Part shown: positions 27,206 through 36,080 of the stretch, piece after piece
Numbering within the stretch: the first letter of the stretch is position 1
How the letters are laid out: each line of letters opens with the position of its first letter
DNA from: Lysinibacillus sphaericus
GTDB taxonomy: Bacteria; Bacillota; Bacilli; Bacillales_A; Planococcaceae
Assembly: GCF_006864135.1 (NCBI RefSeq)
Contig: NZ_SADV01000006.1
Coordinates: forward strand, 207,825 to 271,824
Direction: 5' to 3'
Length of the DNA stretch: 64,000 nucleotides
Made by a program: the position numbers and the translations under genes
Notes under the pieces: model-generated
Database searches by the model: none
What the model saw: only the letters and a program-made list of their open reading frames with translations
What the model was told of the DNA's origin: nothing

Positions 27206-27937
27206 TTAGTTTAATTCTGTATAAAACCGGCAGCGATCGCCTCTTACTATTGAAATGCAAAATTCGACTGGCTTTCCTGAAGTTTCGAATGCAGTACGTT
27301 CTAGTAATAAAGCGGGTTTTCCTGCCTCCGTTTTCAACAAATGTGCCTCATCTTTACTAATAAGAACAGGCTCGAAAGCTTCTTTTGCCCTTACAACGAT
27401 AATGTCAAAACGTTGTGCTAATAAGCTATACAAGGAAGAGGAACTAACCTCATGTAATATTTCACTATCCTTGATGATACTTTTTGGTAAAAATGATGAT
27501 TCTAAAACAATCGGTTCATTATCTGCAAAACGTAAGCGCTTCATTTCAATGACTCGTTCATCTTCACCTAATTCAAGACTGTGTCTAACTTTTGTTGAAG
27601 GGAATACTTCCTGAATCTCAAGCACTTCATCTCTTGGATTTAAACCTTTTTCTTGAAGCACACGACTAAAACTATAAAAACCACCAAGCGATTGTTCAAA
27701 CCTTGGCTTTGCAACAAAGGTTCCTTTCCCTTGAATACGGTATAGTTTTCCTTCTTGTACTAATTCTTCAATTGCTTTCTTTGCAGTATTTCGACTGACA
27801 CGAAACATCTCCATCAATTGATTTTCAGAATCAATTTTATCCTCCGGCTTCCACTCTCCCGATTGAATCTTAGCAGATAATCTTTGTTTCAATTGATGAT
27901 ATAGCGGGATTACACTAGCTTGATCTAACGGTTTCAT
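27206..27937 (-). CDS. GntR/UTRA-family regulator of the amino-sugar locus
   Basis: A 243-residue HutC-type repressor. The winged helix is at about 10-75 (DSENQLMEMFRVSRNTAKKAIEELVQEG and GKGTFVAKP contain the motif). The UTRA effector domain is at about 95-240 (GEDERVIEMKRLRFADNEPIVLESSFLP). NagR/YvoA and AgaR-like proteins of this type bind hexosamine phosphates. It lies between the deacetylase and the aldolase on the same strand. TATCAATATATCA (27966-27978) and TATCGATATATCA (27997-28009) upstream are 31 bp apart and may be its operator. Confidence 0.88.
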   Translation of the reverse strand: MKPLDQASVIPLYHQLKQRLSAKIQSGEWKPEDKIDSENQLMEMFRVSRNTAKKAIEELVQEGKLYRIQGKGTFVAKPRFEQSLGGFYSFSRVLQEKGLNPRDEVLEIQEVFPSTKVRHSLELGEDERVIEMKRLRFADNEPIVLESSFLPKSIIKDSEILHEVSSSSLYSLLAQRFDIIVVRAKEAFEPVLISKDEAHLLKTEAGKPALLLERTAFETSGKPVEFCISIVRGDRCRFYTELN

Positions 27938-28006
27938 CTCTACTCATCCTTCTCCTAGGTTTTGTTATCAATATATCATCTAATCAAAAGGATGCCTATC
28001 GATATA

Positions 28007-29185
28007 TCAATTCTTTTCAAAGGCTAGATTCCCTAAGCAAAAGGTTTTCTCTATTTCCCCCTCAGCATTAAGCCAAATAACATCTGCATCTTTCCCTACA
28101 GCAAGAGAGCCTTTACGATTGGAAACTCCTAAATGAATTGCTTGATTTAGAGAAACAAGACGAACTTGTTCGATTAGTGAAAGTGTCAGCCACTCTTCTA
28201 TGTTTTTTCTTGCTGTATTCATAGTCAAAACACTTCCTGCTAAGGAGCCTGTTTTACGTTGAATACAGCGATTATCAAACACTTCTACTTCTTCGCCACC
28301 TAATGTATAAATACCGTCTGGCATGCCCTTTGCACGCATACCATCAGTAATGACAAGCATGCGATTCAAACCTTTCATTTTACGAACCATCAACAGCAAA
28401 TCTTTATGAAAATGTATATTGTCTGGAATCAGTTCAACATAGACATCATCTTCTAATAGCACTGCCCCTACAACACCTGGATCGCGATGATGAATGCCTC
28501 TCATTCCATTAAATAGATGGGTTGCATGTGTAATACCAGCTCTTATGGCACCGATAGTCATATCATAAGTAGCATCGGAGTGACCAATAGATGCAATCAC
28601 ATCTTTACTTTTCAATGCCCGAAGTAATTCAAAATTCACATCTTCCTCTGGTGCAAATGTGACCAAGCGAATTAATTGATTTGACTTGTCATATAAATCA
28701 TTAAATTGCCTAGCATTTGGTTTTAAGATTGATTCCTCTGGCTGCGCTCCCTTTTTTAAGCGATTAATAAATGGACCTTCCAGGTGAATTCCTAGCATTT
28801 CAGCTACCGCAGTAGGCTGTTCTTTGTTATAAAATGCAAGTGCTTCGATAGCAGCTTCAATTTCTGACATAGGACTTGTCGTCGTTGTTGCTAAAAAAGC
28901 GGTTACACCTTCGCTTGCTAAATATTTTGCGATTTGTGCATAATGAGCAGGGACGCCATCCATAAAGTCATGCCCTAAAGCACCATGTACATGTATATCA
29001 ATCATCCCAGGGATAATATAGCCTTGTTGCTGACAATCAATAATATTGTCGGCAGAAGTCAACGGAGGGCAATTGTTCATTTCATCAATTGCTGCAATTT
29101 TCCCATCAACCATTTGTAAAAAACCATTCGTTAAAATGCCTTCTTCCATCACAATATTGGCATGAATGATCCATGTTTTGTTCAT
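28007..29185 (-). CDS. N-acetylhexosamine-6-phosphate deacetylase (NagA/AgaA)
   Basis: A 392-residue amidohydrolase. Metal-site His residues are in IDIHVHGALGHDFMDG. LEGPFIN carries the metal Glu. SIGHSDAT and HATHLFNGM supply further His ligands, and VITDGMRAKGMPDG has the catalytic Asp. It removes acetate from GlcNAc-6-P or GalNAc-6-P. No NagB-type deaminase is present, but an AgaS-like SIS enzyme and tagatose-type steps are, so GalNAc-6-P is favoured. Its start overlaps the YesL-like gene stop by 4 bp. Confidence 0.9.
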   Translation of the reverse strand: MNKTWIIHANIVMEEGILTNGFLQMVDGKIAAIDEMNNCPPLTSADNIIDCQQQGYIIPGMIDIHVHGALGHDFMDGVPAHYAQIAKYLASEGVTAFLATTTTSPMSEIEAAIEALAFYNKEQPTAVAEMLGIHLEGPFINRLKKGAQPEESILKPNARQFNDLYDKSNQLIRLVTFAPEEDVNFELLRALKSKDVIASIGHSDATYDMTIGAIRAGITHATHLFNGMRGIHHRDPGVVGAVLLEDDVYVELIPDNIHFHKDLLLMVRKMKGLNRMLVITDGMRAKGMPDGIYTLGGEEVEVFDNRCIQRKTGSLAGSVLTMNTARKNIEEWLTLSLIEQVRLVSLNQAIHLGVSNRKGSLAVGKDADVIWLNAEGEIEKTFCLGNLAFEKN

Positions 29186-29847
29186 GAAGTCACCCCTTCA
29201 TTGGGATAATGTTCTGCTTTTATTTGTGCTTCAGCTTCCGTTTTCTTTTTGAAAATATGCGATGACATCCAAGATAAAAATAAAGCTGTTAAACTAACGC
29301 CGAAAAACGGCAATAATCCTGGAATCCAACTAAAAATGCGATATAATATGGCCATCCCTACAATAGAGCCAATCATTTGAAGTGGATATGCTACGCTAAA
29401 TAATATCGAAACAGCAAAGTAACGGATAGGTGGTAGCTCATAATGAGCGTATATTTGGAAAATATTCAATACCATAATGCAAAATAGACTACTAATCGTC
29501 ACAAATAAGGTAAGCAATAGTAAACCTGTCACCCCATGAAACGATGAAATTATTTGGAAATTAATTGTTAAAAAGTAACCGATACTTAAAATGATAATGC
29601 CTATTTTATTCGATGAAATAAACTCTATTTTATATGTCTTCCAATATGTTTTGACAAGTAGTTTTAAATCGTCCTCCCCTTGCAATCTTTTACGTAATGT
29701 TGTAAACATAGCAACAGTTGCGGGAGTAATCCCGAATAAAACAAGTCCAAGTAAGGTTAAGCCAATCCACATTAACTGTAACACTGCCAACAATGTTATT
29801 AATTCAACTGTCCAGTATAATTTCCCTTTCCATCCTTCAAATTTCAT
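29182..29847 (-). CDS. YesL-family (DUF624) membrane protein
   Basis: A 221-residue membrane protein with five hydrophobic segments and the DUF624 pattern near the start of the family (WIGLTLLGLVLFGITPATVAMF). DUF624 proteins accompany LplA/LplB/YtcP-type polysaccharide or oligosaccharide importers, probably as accessory factors of unknown mechanism. It overlaps the deacetylase start by 4 bp and is 222 bp downstream of the binding-protein gene. Confidence 0.85.
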   Translation of the reverse strand: MKFEGWKGKLYWTVELITLLAVLQLMWIGLTLLGLVLFGITPATVAMFTTLRKRLQGEDDLKLLVKTYWKTYKIEFISSNKIGIIILSIGYFLTINFQIISSFHGVTGLLLLTLFVTISSLFCIMVLNIFQIYAHYELPPIRYFAVSILFSVAYPLQMIGSIVGMAILYRIFSWIPGLLPFFGVSLTALFLSWMSSHIFKKKTEAEAQIKAEHYPNEGVTS

Positions 29848-29904
29848 TTACTTTGCCTCCCTACACTAGAAATCCATGCACGACTAAAGTCGCCGCTATG
29901 TCTC

Positions 29905-30058
29905 ATTCTTATCTCATATTAACTGGCAGTAAGGCATCCGCATAAAAAAGAATGAGTACGTTGAAGCACAACTGCCAGTAAATGTTCGATTAGTTCGAGA
30001 CAATAGGTTGTTGGTCACACAAGCGTTGTCATAGGAAGTAGCGTTTTAGCCCGTGTTC
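29905..30058. repeat. Dispersed intergenic repeat, copy R6
   Basis: The block 29984-30050 (TTCGATTAGTTCGAGACAA, then the GTTGGTCAC…GTTGTCATAGGA…TTTTAG module) matches 26831-26902 and, in part, 9140-9180. It lies inside the amino-sugar operon between the binding-protein and yesL-like genes. Confidence 0.65.
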
Positions 30059-30069
30059 TTTGGTACACT

Positions 30070-31689
30070 TTATTTTTTTGTACGGTCATATGCTGCTTGG
30101 GCGACTTTCATATATTTCTCTAAGCCCATCTTCTCAATTGTTTTCTTATAGTCATCCCATTTGTCGAAGCTTGCCTTACCTGTAATAAAGCTTGCTGTCA
30201 CCTCATCCACATATGTTTGAATGTCTGTTAAAATAGCTGACACTTGTTCATTTTCCTCTAATGTGAAGTTTAAGCCTGGAATAATGTCTTCATCTTTCAA
30301 TGCATATGGCATTACTTGCTGAGCATTGTTAATTGAATTTTCTTTCGCTTCTGCCCCTTGGAAATACTTTTGTGTAACGATTCCAGGGTAGTAACCGCCT
30401 GGCCATGTTAAGTAGTCGCTTATTGCTTGGTCTAAGTTTTTACCATCAGGGTTATTGGTAATGTTATCTACATACTTTACATTACCAGCCGCATCTTCCT
30501 CGTAAGTTACACCTTTAAAGCCCATGAAGAACATTTTTGCTCCCTCATCACCATATAAATGGTCAATCCATCGTACCATTGCTTCAGGATTTTTTGCTTT
30601 ATCGGTTACAACAAACATTCCTAAATTACCAAGACCGTTAGACATAGCCGTATATTGACGATCTCCATTAGGGCCTTCTAATACATGCGCACCTACATAA
30701 CCATCTAATTTGAACAGTTCTTTCGGATCTACTTCACTTAGCATACCGAAAGTTCCTTTACCCGCTTCAGCAGCGAATTTTTGGGGCTCCGTTGTAAATA
30801 CATCTTTATTGATTAAATCTTCACTATACAATTTATTTAAAAATTCAAGCAATTGTTTGTATTCTTCTGTTGTTGGAACGAAGCGGAATTCTTCAGTTCC
30901 TTCTTTAAAGTCTAAATTCGGATTCATCGTTCCTTGTTTGTTCAAGCCGAATGAACCCCTTAAATAATCAATAAATTGCTTAATTCCATAACCAGATCCC
31001 CAGCCTTGCTCGTCCTGTTGACCGTTACCGTTTGGATCGTTTTCTTTAAATGCTTTAAGCACTTTATATAAATCTTCTGTCGTTTCAGGTGATTTTAAGC
31101 CTAGTTTATCTAGCCATTGCTGGTTGATCCATGGTGCTCCTACACGAAGTGACTCAAACTTTGGATCATAGATTGTTGGGAAACCATAGATATTTCCATC
31201 TGCCATCGTAATCCCTTGCTTTACAGTCGGGTATTCTTCTAAAAGCTTTTTGAAATTCGGCGCATATTTATCAATATAATCATTTAATGGTATGAATACG
31301 CCTTGCTGACCATACTTCAGTAAATCAGTTCTTGAGAAAGCCGATGCAAAGAAGATTTCTGGATAGTTCCCTGCTGCTAAAAGTAAGTTCTTTTTATCTG
31401 CTAATACTTCGGTTTGAACGGTTGTCCAATTAATATGGATATTAGACATTTTTTCGTATTCTTTCCATAGCATTAAGCTATTCCAATCTTGTGAGGCAAA
31501 AAACTTAGCTGCAAAACCATCTACTTCAATTTTATCTTTAGCAATAGGCATCCCCGTAGCATTCACATTATCAGGGTTGCCGCTTGTACTTGCTTTATTT
31601 TCTTTATTATCTGAACAAGCTCCTAAAATACTAGCTGCTAACATCATAGTTGCCATCAAACTATATACACGTTTCTTTTTCATCGCCAT
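30070..31689 (-). CDS. Sugar ABC transporter substrate-binding lipoprotein (LplA/YtcQ type)
   Basis: A 539-residue exported lipoprotein. The signal peptide ends in the lipobox SILGAC, with Cys at about residue 25. The large extracellular solute-binding domain has the LplA-group pattern, including NGNGQQDEQGWGSGYG and NPEAMVRWIDHLYGDEGAKM. It should capture an amino sugar or oligosaccharide and deliver it to the two adjacent permeases. The start at 31689 follows AAAGGAGCG. It is the third gene from the operon's 5' end. Sugar identity is inferred from the catabolic genes. Confidence 0.9.
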   Translation of the reverse strand: MAMKKKRVYSLMATMMLAASILGACSDNKENKASTSGNPDNVNATGMPIAKDKIEVDGFAAKFFASQDWNSLMLWKEYEKMSNIHINWTTVQTEVLADKKNLLLAAGNYPEIFFASAFSRTDLLKYGQQGVFIPLNDYIDKYAPNFKKLLEEYPTVKQGITMADGNIYGFPTIYDPKFESLRVGAPWINQQWLDKLGLKSPETTEDLYKVLKAFKENDPNGNGQQDEQGWGSGYGIKQFIDYLRGSFGLNKQGTMNPNLDFKEGTEEFRFVPTTEEYKQLLEFLNKLYSEDLINKDVFTTEPQKFAAEAGKGTFGMLSEVDPKELFKLDGYVGAHVLEGPNGDRQYTAMSNGLGNLGMFVVTDKAKNPEAMVRWIDHLYGDEGAKMFFMGFKGVTYEEDAAGNVKYVDNITNNPDGKNLDQAISDYLTWPGGYYPGIVTQKYFQGAEAKENSINNAQQVMPYALKDEDIIPGLNFTLEENEQVSAILTDIQTYVDEVTASFITGKASFDKWDDYKKTIEKMGLEKYMKVAQAAYDRTKK

Positions 31690-31707
31690 TTAAATCGCTC
31701 CTTTTCT

Positions 31708-32586
31708 TTAACCTTTTAATGAACCAATCATGACACCTTTTACAAAATATCTTTGTAAGAACGGATAAAGCATTAGCATTGGTAGGTTGGCAATGATTAA
31801 AACAGCATATTTCAACCCTTCAACGCTAAGTTTTTGAGCTAGAAAGCTTTCTGAAGTTGCTTGAATCATATCATCGGCTTGTCCTTGAATTAAGATTTGT
31901 CTAAGTATAAGTTGGAGTGGAAACTTGCTTTGGTCTTGTAAATAAATTAAAGCTTGAAAATACGAGTTCCAATGTCCTACTGCATAGAATAAAACCATTA
32001 CGGCCATAACAGGGAATGATAGCGGTAGGACAATACTCCATAAAATTCGAAAGTTTCCCGCTCCATCAATCGTAGCGGATTCCTCTAATTCATGAGGAAT
32101 CGATTGGAAGAATGTTCGCATAATAATAATGTTCCATACAGCAACAGCATTCGGAATAATCATGACCCAAAATGTATTAATCATGCCTAAGTCACGAATT
32201 AATAAGTATGTTGGTATTAACCCTCCGCTGAAAAACATCGTGAATACCATAAATGCCATAATGAAACCTTTACCTTTCAAATCTCTACGTGAAAGAGGAT
32301 AGGCAGCACAAATTGTCATCACAATATTCAATACCGTTCCGAAAAATGTGTACTTCAATGTATTGATAAATCCATTAATTATATCTGGATTTTGAAATAC
32401 CTTTTTATATGCTTCAACAGTAAATTCCTTTGGCCATAACCACATATCACCCGAGATAACATACTGCGGATTACTTAATGAAGCACTTAATACAAAAAGC
32501 AATGGGTAAAGAACGATAATCGCAACAATTGCTAAAAAAATATAATTAAAGATTGTAAACGCTCGATCGCCTTTCGATTCTTTCAA
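31708..32586 (-). CDS. Sugar ABC transporter permease (YtcP type)
   Basis: A 292-residue inner-membrane permease with six helices. The EAA loop for ATPase contact is ELEESATIDGAGNFRILWSIVLPLSFP, and its key part EESATIDGAG is intact. I prefer TTG at 32586 (KESKGDRAFTIFNY) because AAGGGAG sits 8 bp before it and the family begins so. A reading from ATG 32619 overlaps the upstream gene by 20 bp. It pairs with the LplB-like permease. No ATPase gene is nearby, so it must borrow one. Confidence 0.88.
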   Translation of the reverse strand: MKESKGDRAFTIFNYIFLAIVAIIVLYPLLFVLSASLSNPQYVISGDMWLWPKEFTVEAYKKVFQNPDIINGFINTLKYTFFGTVLNIVMTICAAYPLSRRDLKGKGFIMAFMVFTMFFSGGLIPTYLLIRDLGMINTFWVMIIPNAVAVWNIIIMRTFFQSIPHELEESATIDGAGNFRILWSIVLPLSFPVMAVMVLFYAVGHWNSYFQALIYLQDQSKFPLQLILRQILIQGQADDMIQATSESFLAQKLSVEGLKYAVLIIANLPMLMLYPFLQRYFVKGVMIGSLKG

Positions 32587-32599
32587 TTTCACCACTCCC

Positions 32600-33592
32600 T
32601 TACCATAGGCTTGTATCACTTACTTTTTTCGCTATTTGGTTTACCATAATGAGCAGGATAAAGTTAATGATAGAGTTGAATAAACCTACAGCCGCTGAAA
32701 AGCTATACTGCGCTTCTAAAATCCCACTTCGATAAACAAAGGTTGAAATGACGTCCGAAGTCGACATATTTAAATCATTTTGCAATAAAAATACTTTCTC
32801 AAATCCAATCGCCATAACTGATCCTACGTTCAAGATAAATAGGATAACAATTGTTGGCATAATCGCTGGGATGTTAATATGAATAATTCTCTGGAATTTT
32901 GAAGCCCCATCCATCATTGCTGCTTCATGCTGCGCTGGATCTACCGCCGATAAAGCTGCAATATAAATAATGGAACTCCACCCCATTGTTTGCCATACGT
33001 CTGATAGTACATAGATTGACTTAAACCATGCTGGCTCTGAAATGAAATCAATCGGCATACCACCAAACAACATGATAACTTGGTTAATCATCCCGTCTGA
33101 CTTTAAGAAAAGTAATAACATACCGACAACGACTACTGTTGATAAAAAATGCGGTGCATAAATAATGGTCTGTACAAACTTTTTAAAGCGAAGACTTTTC
33201 ACTTCATTTAACAGTAACGCAATAATAATCGGTACAGGGAAAGATACTAGTAGCGTAAATACACCAATACCAATTGTATTTTTAATTAATCTCCCAAAAT
33301 AATAACTGTCAAAGAAGCGTTCAAAATGCTTAAAACCAACCCATGGACTACCGATAATCCCCTTTGTAGCGATAAAATCCTTAAAGGCAATTTGCAAACC
33401 GTACAACGGGTAATAATGGAAAATCAAAAAATAAAGGATCACAGGGACTAATAATAAATAAAGCTCCCAATTTTTTCTGATAGACTTCTTCCACTCTATC
33501 CAGTGATTCCTCTTTACTTTTGATTGCTTTTTGAACAAACGCTTTGTTTTAAATGGCTTTTCTTCAACGGTTGTTTCATCCAAAAGCGTCAT
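32600..33592 (-). CDS. Sugar ABC transporter permease (LplB type)
   Basis: A 330-residue permease with a cytosolic N-terminus of about 40 residues and six helices. FHYYPLYGLQIAFKDF is the LplB-family periplasmic start, and EAAMMDGASKFQRIIHINIP is the EAA loop. It forms the heterodimeric channel with the YtcP-type permease. The ATG at 33592 follows AGGGGGTG. It is 18 bp downstream of the Gfo/Idh/MocA gene in the same operon. Confidence 0.9.
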   Translation of the reverse strand: MTLLDETTVEEKPFKTKRLFKKQSKVKRNHWIEWKKSIRKNWELYLLLVPVILYFLIFHYYPLYGLQIAFKDFIATKGIIGSPWVGFKHFERFFDSYYFGRLIKNTIGIGVFTLLVSFPVPIIIALLLNEVKSLRFKKFVQTIIYAPHFLSTVVVVGMLLLFLKSDGMINQVIMLFGGMPIDFISEPAWFKSIYVLSDVWQTMGWSSIIYIAALSAVDPAQHEAAMMDGASKFQRIIHINIPAIMPTIVILFILNVGSVMAIGFEKVFLLQNDLNMSTSDVISTFVYRSGILEAQYSFSAAVGLFNSIINFILLIMVNQIAKKVSDTSLW

Positions 33593-33610
33593 ACATACAC
33601 CCCCTATTTA

Positions 33611-34762
33611 TCAATGCTGTAGAATAGTAGATTCCTGTGAAATTTCAACAACTCCTCCCCCATTACGGAGCGATTCCGTTGCTGCACAGCCAACTGCTAC
33701 GCTCATACGACCAGCAAATGGAGTTGTTAAAGGCTCTTTATTGTAAAGTATTAACTCTACGAAATCTTGCGCAATTTTAGGATCTGCTCCCCCATGGCTT
33801 CCTTCCTCGGGTTTCATTTCATAAACAACATCACTAAGCTCTTCCCAGGAATTAGATTTACGTGTCTTCAAATAAATTTTATTGTTCACATCATCATTTT
33901 CGATACGCCCTTTCGTACCGATAAATGTATAATTTCGTGAATAATCTGGGGTGAAGTGACATTGTAAATAGGAAGCTTTTATACCACCTTCTAATTCCAT
34001 AATGAGCATGTTATTATCCTCAACATCTATTTCTTCTCGGAACGCACATTCCGTGAATGTATGTGGGACATATTCTGGACATGTTGTTTTCTGGTCACAT
34101 GTTGGACATGTTAACGTATTTGGTTTATCTCCACCGTAATAATCTAAGCTACCAAATGCAGATACTTTCGTCGCATGTTTTCCAGAAATCCAATGAATCA
34201 CATCTAAATCATGTGAGCCTTTTTGCAACAACAGGGATGTTGTATTTTTGGAATTACCGTGCCAATCATGATAATAGAAGTAACCGCCAAAGCCAACAAA
34301 GTGGCGGACCCATATGGCTTTTAATTCTCCAATAGCGCCCGAATCGATTAAGCCTTTCATTGTTTGATACATACTCATATATCGCATATTAAAACCGACC
34401 ATTAGATGCTTCCCTGATTTTTTCCATATATCTAAAATTCGATCGCAGCCCTCCACTGTAATCGCTAAAGGTTTTTCAGCATATACGTGCTTTCCTGCTT
34501 CTAAACAAGTAATAATATGCTCTTCATGTAAATAATCCGGTGATAAGACGGCAATAGCATCAATATCGTCTCTTGTTAATAATTCCTTATAATCCTTCGT
34601 TAAAAATAAAGGTGTTTCAAATTTATCTTGAAATTTATCTAAACGTTCTTGAGAAATATCAGCTAAAGCAACAATTTCTGATTCCCCATCAGGCTTATGC
34701 CAGTATTGAGCTAAACCTCCTCTTAATCCCGCTCCGATTACGCCAATGCGTACTTTCTTCAT
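33611..34762 (-). CDS. Gfo/Idh/MocA-family oxidoreductase with a cysteine cluster
   Basis: A 383-residue NAD(P)-dependent enzyme. The Rossmann start is VRIGVIGAGLRGGLAQYWHK, followed by EKPLAITVEGCDRIL (the catalytic Lys of the family) and a C-terminal alpha/beta domain. An unusual insert has four close cysteines (CPTCDQKTTCPEY…TECAF), a plausible structural zinc site seen in some Bacillales members. It heads the amino-sugar operon, so it may oxidise, epimerise or, as in GH109-like relatives, cleave an amino-sugar glycoside. ATG 34762 follows AGAGGGGGA. A cre-like site lies upstream. Confidence 0.85.
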   Translation of the reverse strand: MKKVRIGVIGAGLRGGLAQYWHKPDGESEIVALADISQERLDKFQDKFETPLFLTKDYKELLTRDDIDAIAVLSPDYLHEEHIITCLEAGKHVYAEKPLAITVEGCDRILDIWKKSGKHLMVGFNMRYMSMYQTMKGLIDSGAIGELKAIWVRHFVGFGGYFYYHDWHGNSKNTTSLLLQKGSHDLDVIHWISGKHATKVSAFGSLDYYGGDKPNTLTCPTCDQKTTCPEYVPHTFTECAFREEIDVEDNNMLIMELEGGIKASYLQCHFTPDYSRNYTFIGTKGRIENDDVNNKIYLKTRKSNSWEELSDVVYEMKPEEGSHGGADPKIAQDFVELILYNKEPLTTPFAGRMSVAVGCAATESLRNGGGVVEISQESTILQH

Positions 34763-34801
34763 TGATGTTCCCCCTCTAAAAATTCTGCATTTATTTGTAT
34801 T

Positions 34802-34818
34802 AAGTAAACGTTTACATT
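34802..34818 (-). promoter_or_regulatory. cre-like CcpA site upstream of the amino-sugar operon
   Basis: GTAAACGTTTAC (34804-34815) is a perfect palindrome. In its extended form, TGTAAACGTTTACT on the minus strand, it matches the catabolite-response element TGWAANCGNTNWCA except at the last base. It lies about 40-55 bp upstream of the first gene, so glucose repression is likely. Confidence 0.65.
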
Positions 34819-35303
34819 TGATACTGATTTTACCAATCATCCACAACAACACAACTACATGACAACACGTTGTAGGTACAAGTTAGATCAAAATAGTATA
34901 GCGAATATTCCAAAAATTACGATGAAATAAATATATAATTCTAACCATAAATATGTCAATACCCCAAATTTTAGTCATAATCTCTTCTAGAAAAGTTGAC
35001 TCATTCGAAAATGCAGAAAATTCAATACATTCATAAAAGCTCAACCTCTTAGTAAAAAAAGATATTATTCCTTCGCAATAAACTAAAATTCCCACCTTAT
35101 AATGGTAATCCATAGATTATATAATATAGGAGCAGGAATATTACACCATTTATTATAGGTTACATAATAATAATGGATATTTTCTCTAAATCAATTACAC
35201 TAAACATACGTTAAAGTGAAGCTTTAATATTGGAGGAGGTTTTCTTCATCCTCCATCGTGGCTCACCGCCCGTTAATGTAGGATTACAGAAAGGAGTTAC
35301 AAC
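34819..35303. other. Intergenic region between divergent operons
   Basis: AT-rich. It holds the promoter of the ABC operon at 35304 and a short block (about 35232-35275) with GGAGGAGG/CCTCC and GGCTCACCGCCCG, a fragment of the common Bacillales intergenic repeat. No gene is supported. Confidence 0.45.
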
Positions 35304-36080
35304 ATGGAAGAAATATTGACGATTACGAATTTGACGAAGAGTTATGGTAGTAAGGAAATATTAAAAGGGATCGACTTGCACGTCTCGCGAGGGGAAATAA
35401 TTGGTTATATTGGCCCGAACGGTGCAGGTAAAAGTACCACTGTCAAAATCATTTTGGGGATCGAAGGTGATTACGGTGGAGAAATTAAGCTTTTCGGAGA
35501 GAATATCGGAAAAGACAGCATTGAATATAGACGGCGAATTGGCTATGTACCAGAAATAGCAGATGTGTACGATAATTTAACTGGTTACGAGTATTTAACC
35601 TTCATCGGCCAGCTTTATGGCCTTGAATTAGAAATCGCTGCGGATAAATCAAAATCCTTAATGGAATTGTTTGGTGTTGGTGAAGCGTATCATTCAAGGA
35701 TATCTTCTTATTCAAAAGGGATGCGGCAAAAGCTATTAATTATCGCTAGCCTTATACATAATCCCGATTTGTTATTTTTAGATGAACCGATCAATGGATT
35801 AGATGCGAATAGTGTGATGATCTTTAAAGAAATTTTGCTTCAACTGGCTGCCCAAGGAAAAACTATATTTTATTCCTCTCATATTATGGATGTTGTCGAA
35901 AAAATCAGTAGTCGCATCATCCTGCTGAATGATGGGAAAATCGCTGCCGATGGGACATTTGCCCAACTTCAGGCAGACAATACCGAAGGAACTCTGGAAA
36001 AGATTTTCAACCAATTGACAGGCTTCCATGATCATCAGGAAATTGGTGAAAAATTCGTTTCTATTGTGCAAGAGGTATGA
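35304..36080 (+). CDS. ABC transporter ATPase (YthP/EcsA-like)
   Basis: A 258-residue ATPase of the ABC-2 export group. Walker A is GPNGAGKSTT (about 37-46), the signature is SSYSKGMRQKLLIIASL, Walker B is LLFLDEPINGLDAN, and the switch His is in FYSSHIMDVVEKI. ATG 35304 follows AAAGGAG. Its stop overlaps the permease start by four bases, so the two form one exporter. The substrate is unknown. Confidence 0.9.
   Translation: MEEILTITNLTKSYGSKEILKGIDLHVSRGEIIGYIGPNGAGKSTTVKIILGIEGDYGGEIKLFGENIGKDSIEYRRRIGYVPEIADVYDNLTGYEYLTFIGQLYGLELEIAADKSKSLMELFGVGEAYHSRISSYSKGMRQKLLIIASLIHNPDLLFLDEPINGLDANSVMIFKEILLQLAAQGKTIFYSSHIMDVVEKISSRIILLNDGKIAADGTFAQLQADNTEGTLEKIFNQLTGFHDHQEIGEKFVSIVQEV

Noticed and set aside
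23847..29185. Calling the locus a GlcNAc (nag) operon.
   Set aside because: No NagB-type deaminase is present, and the SIS, PfkB and GatY-type enzymes fit galactosamine/tagatose chemistry better.
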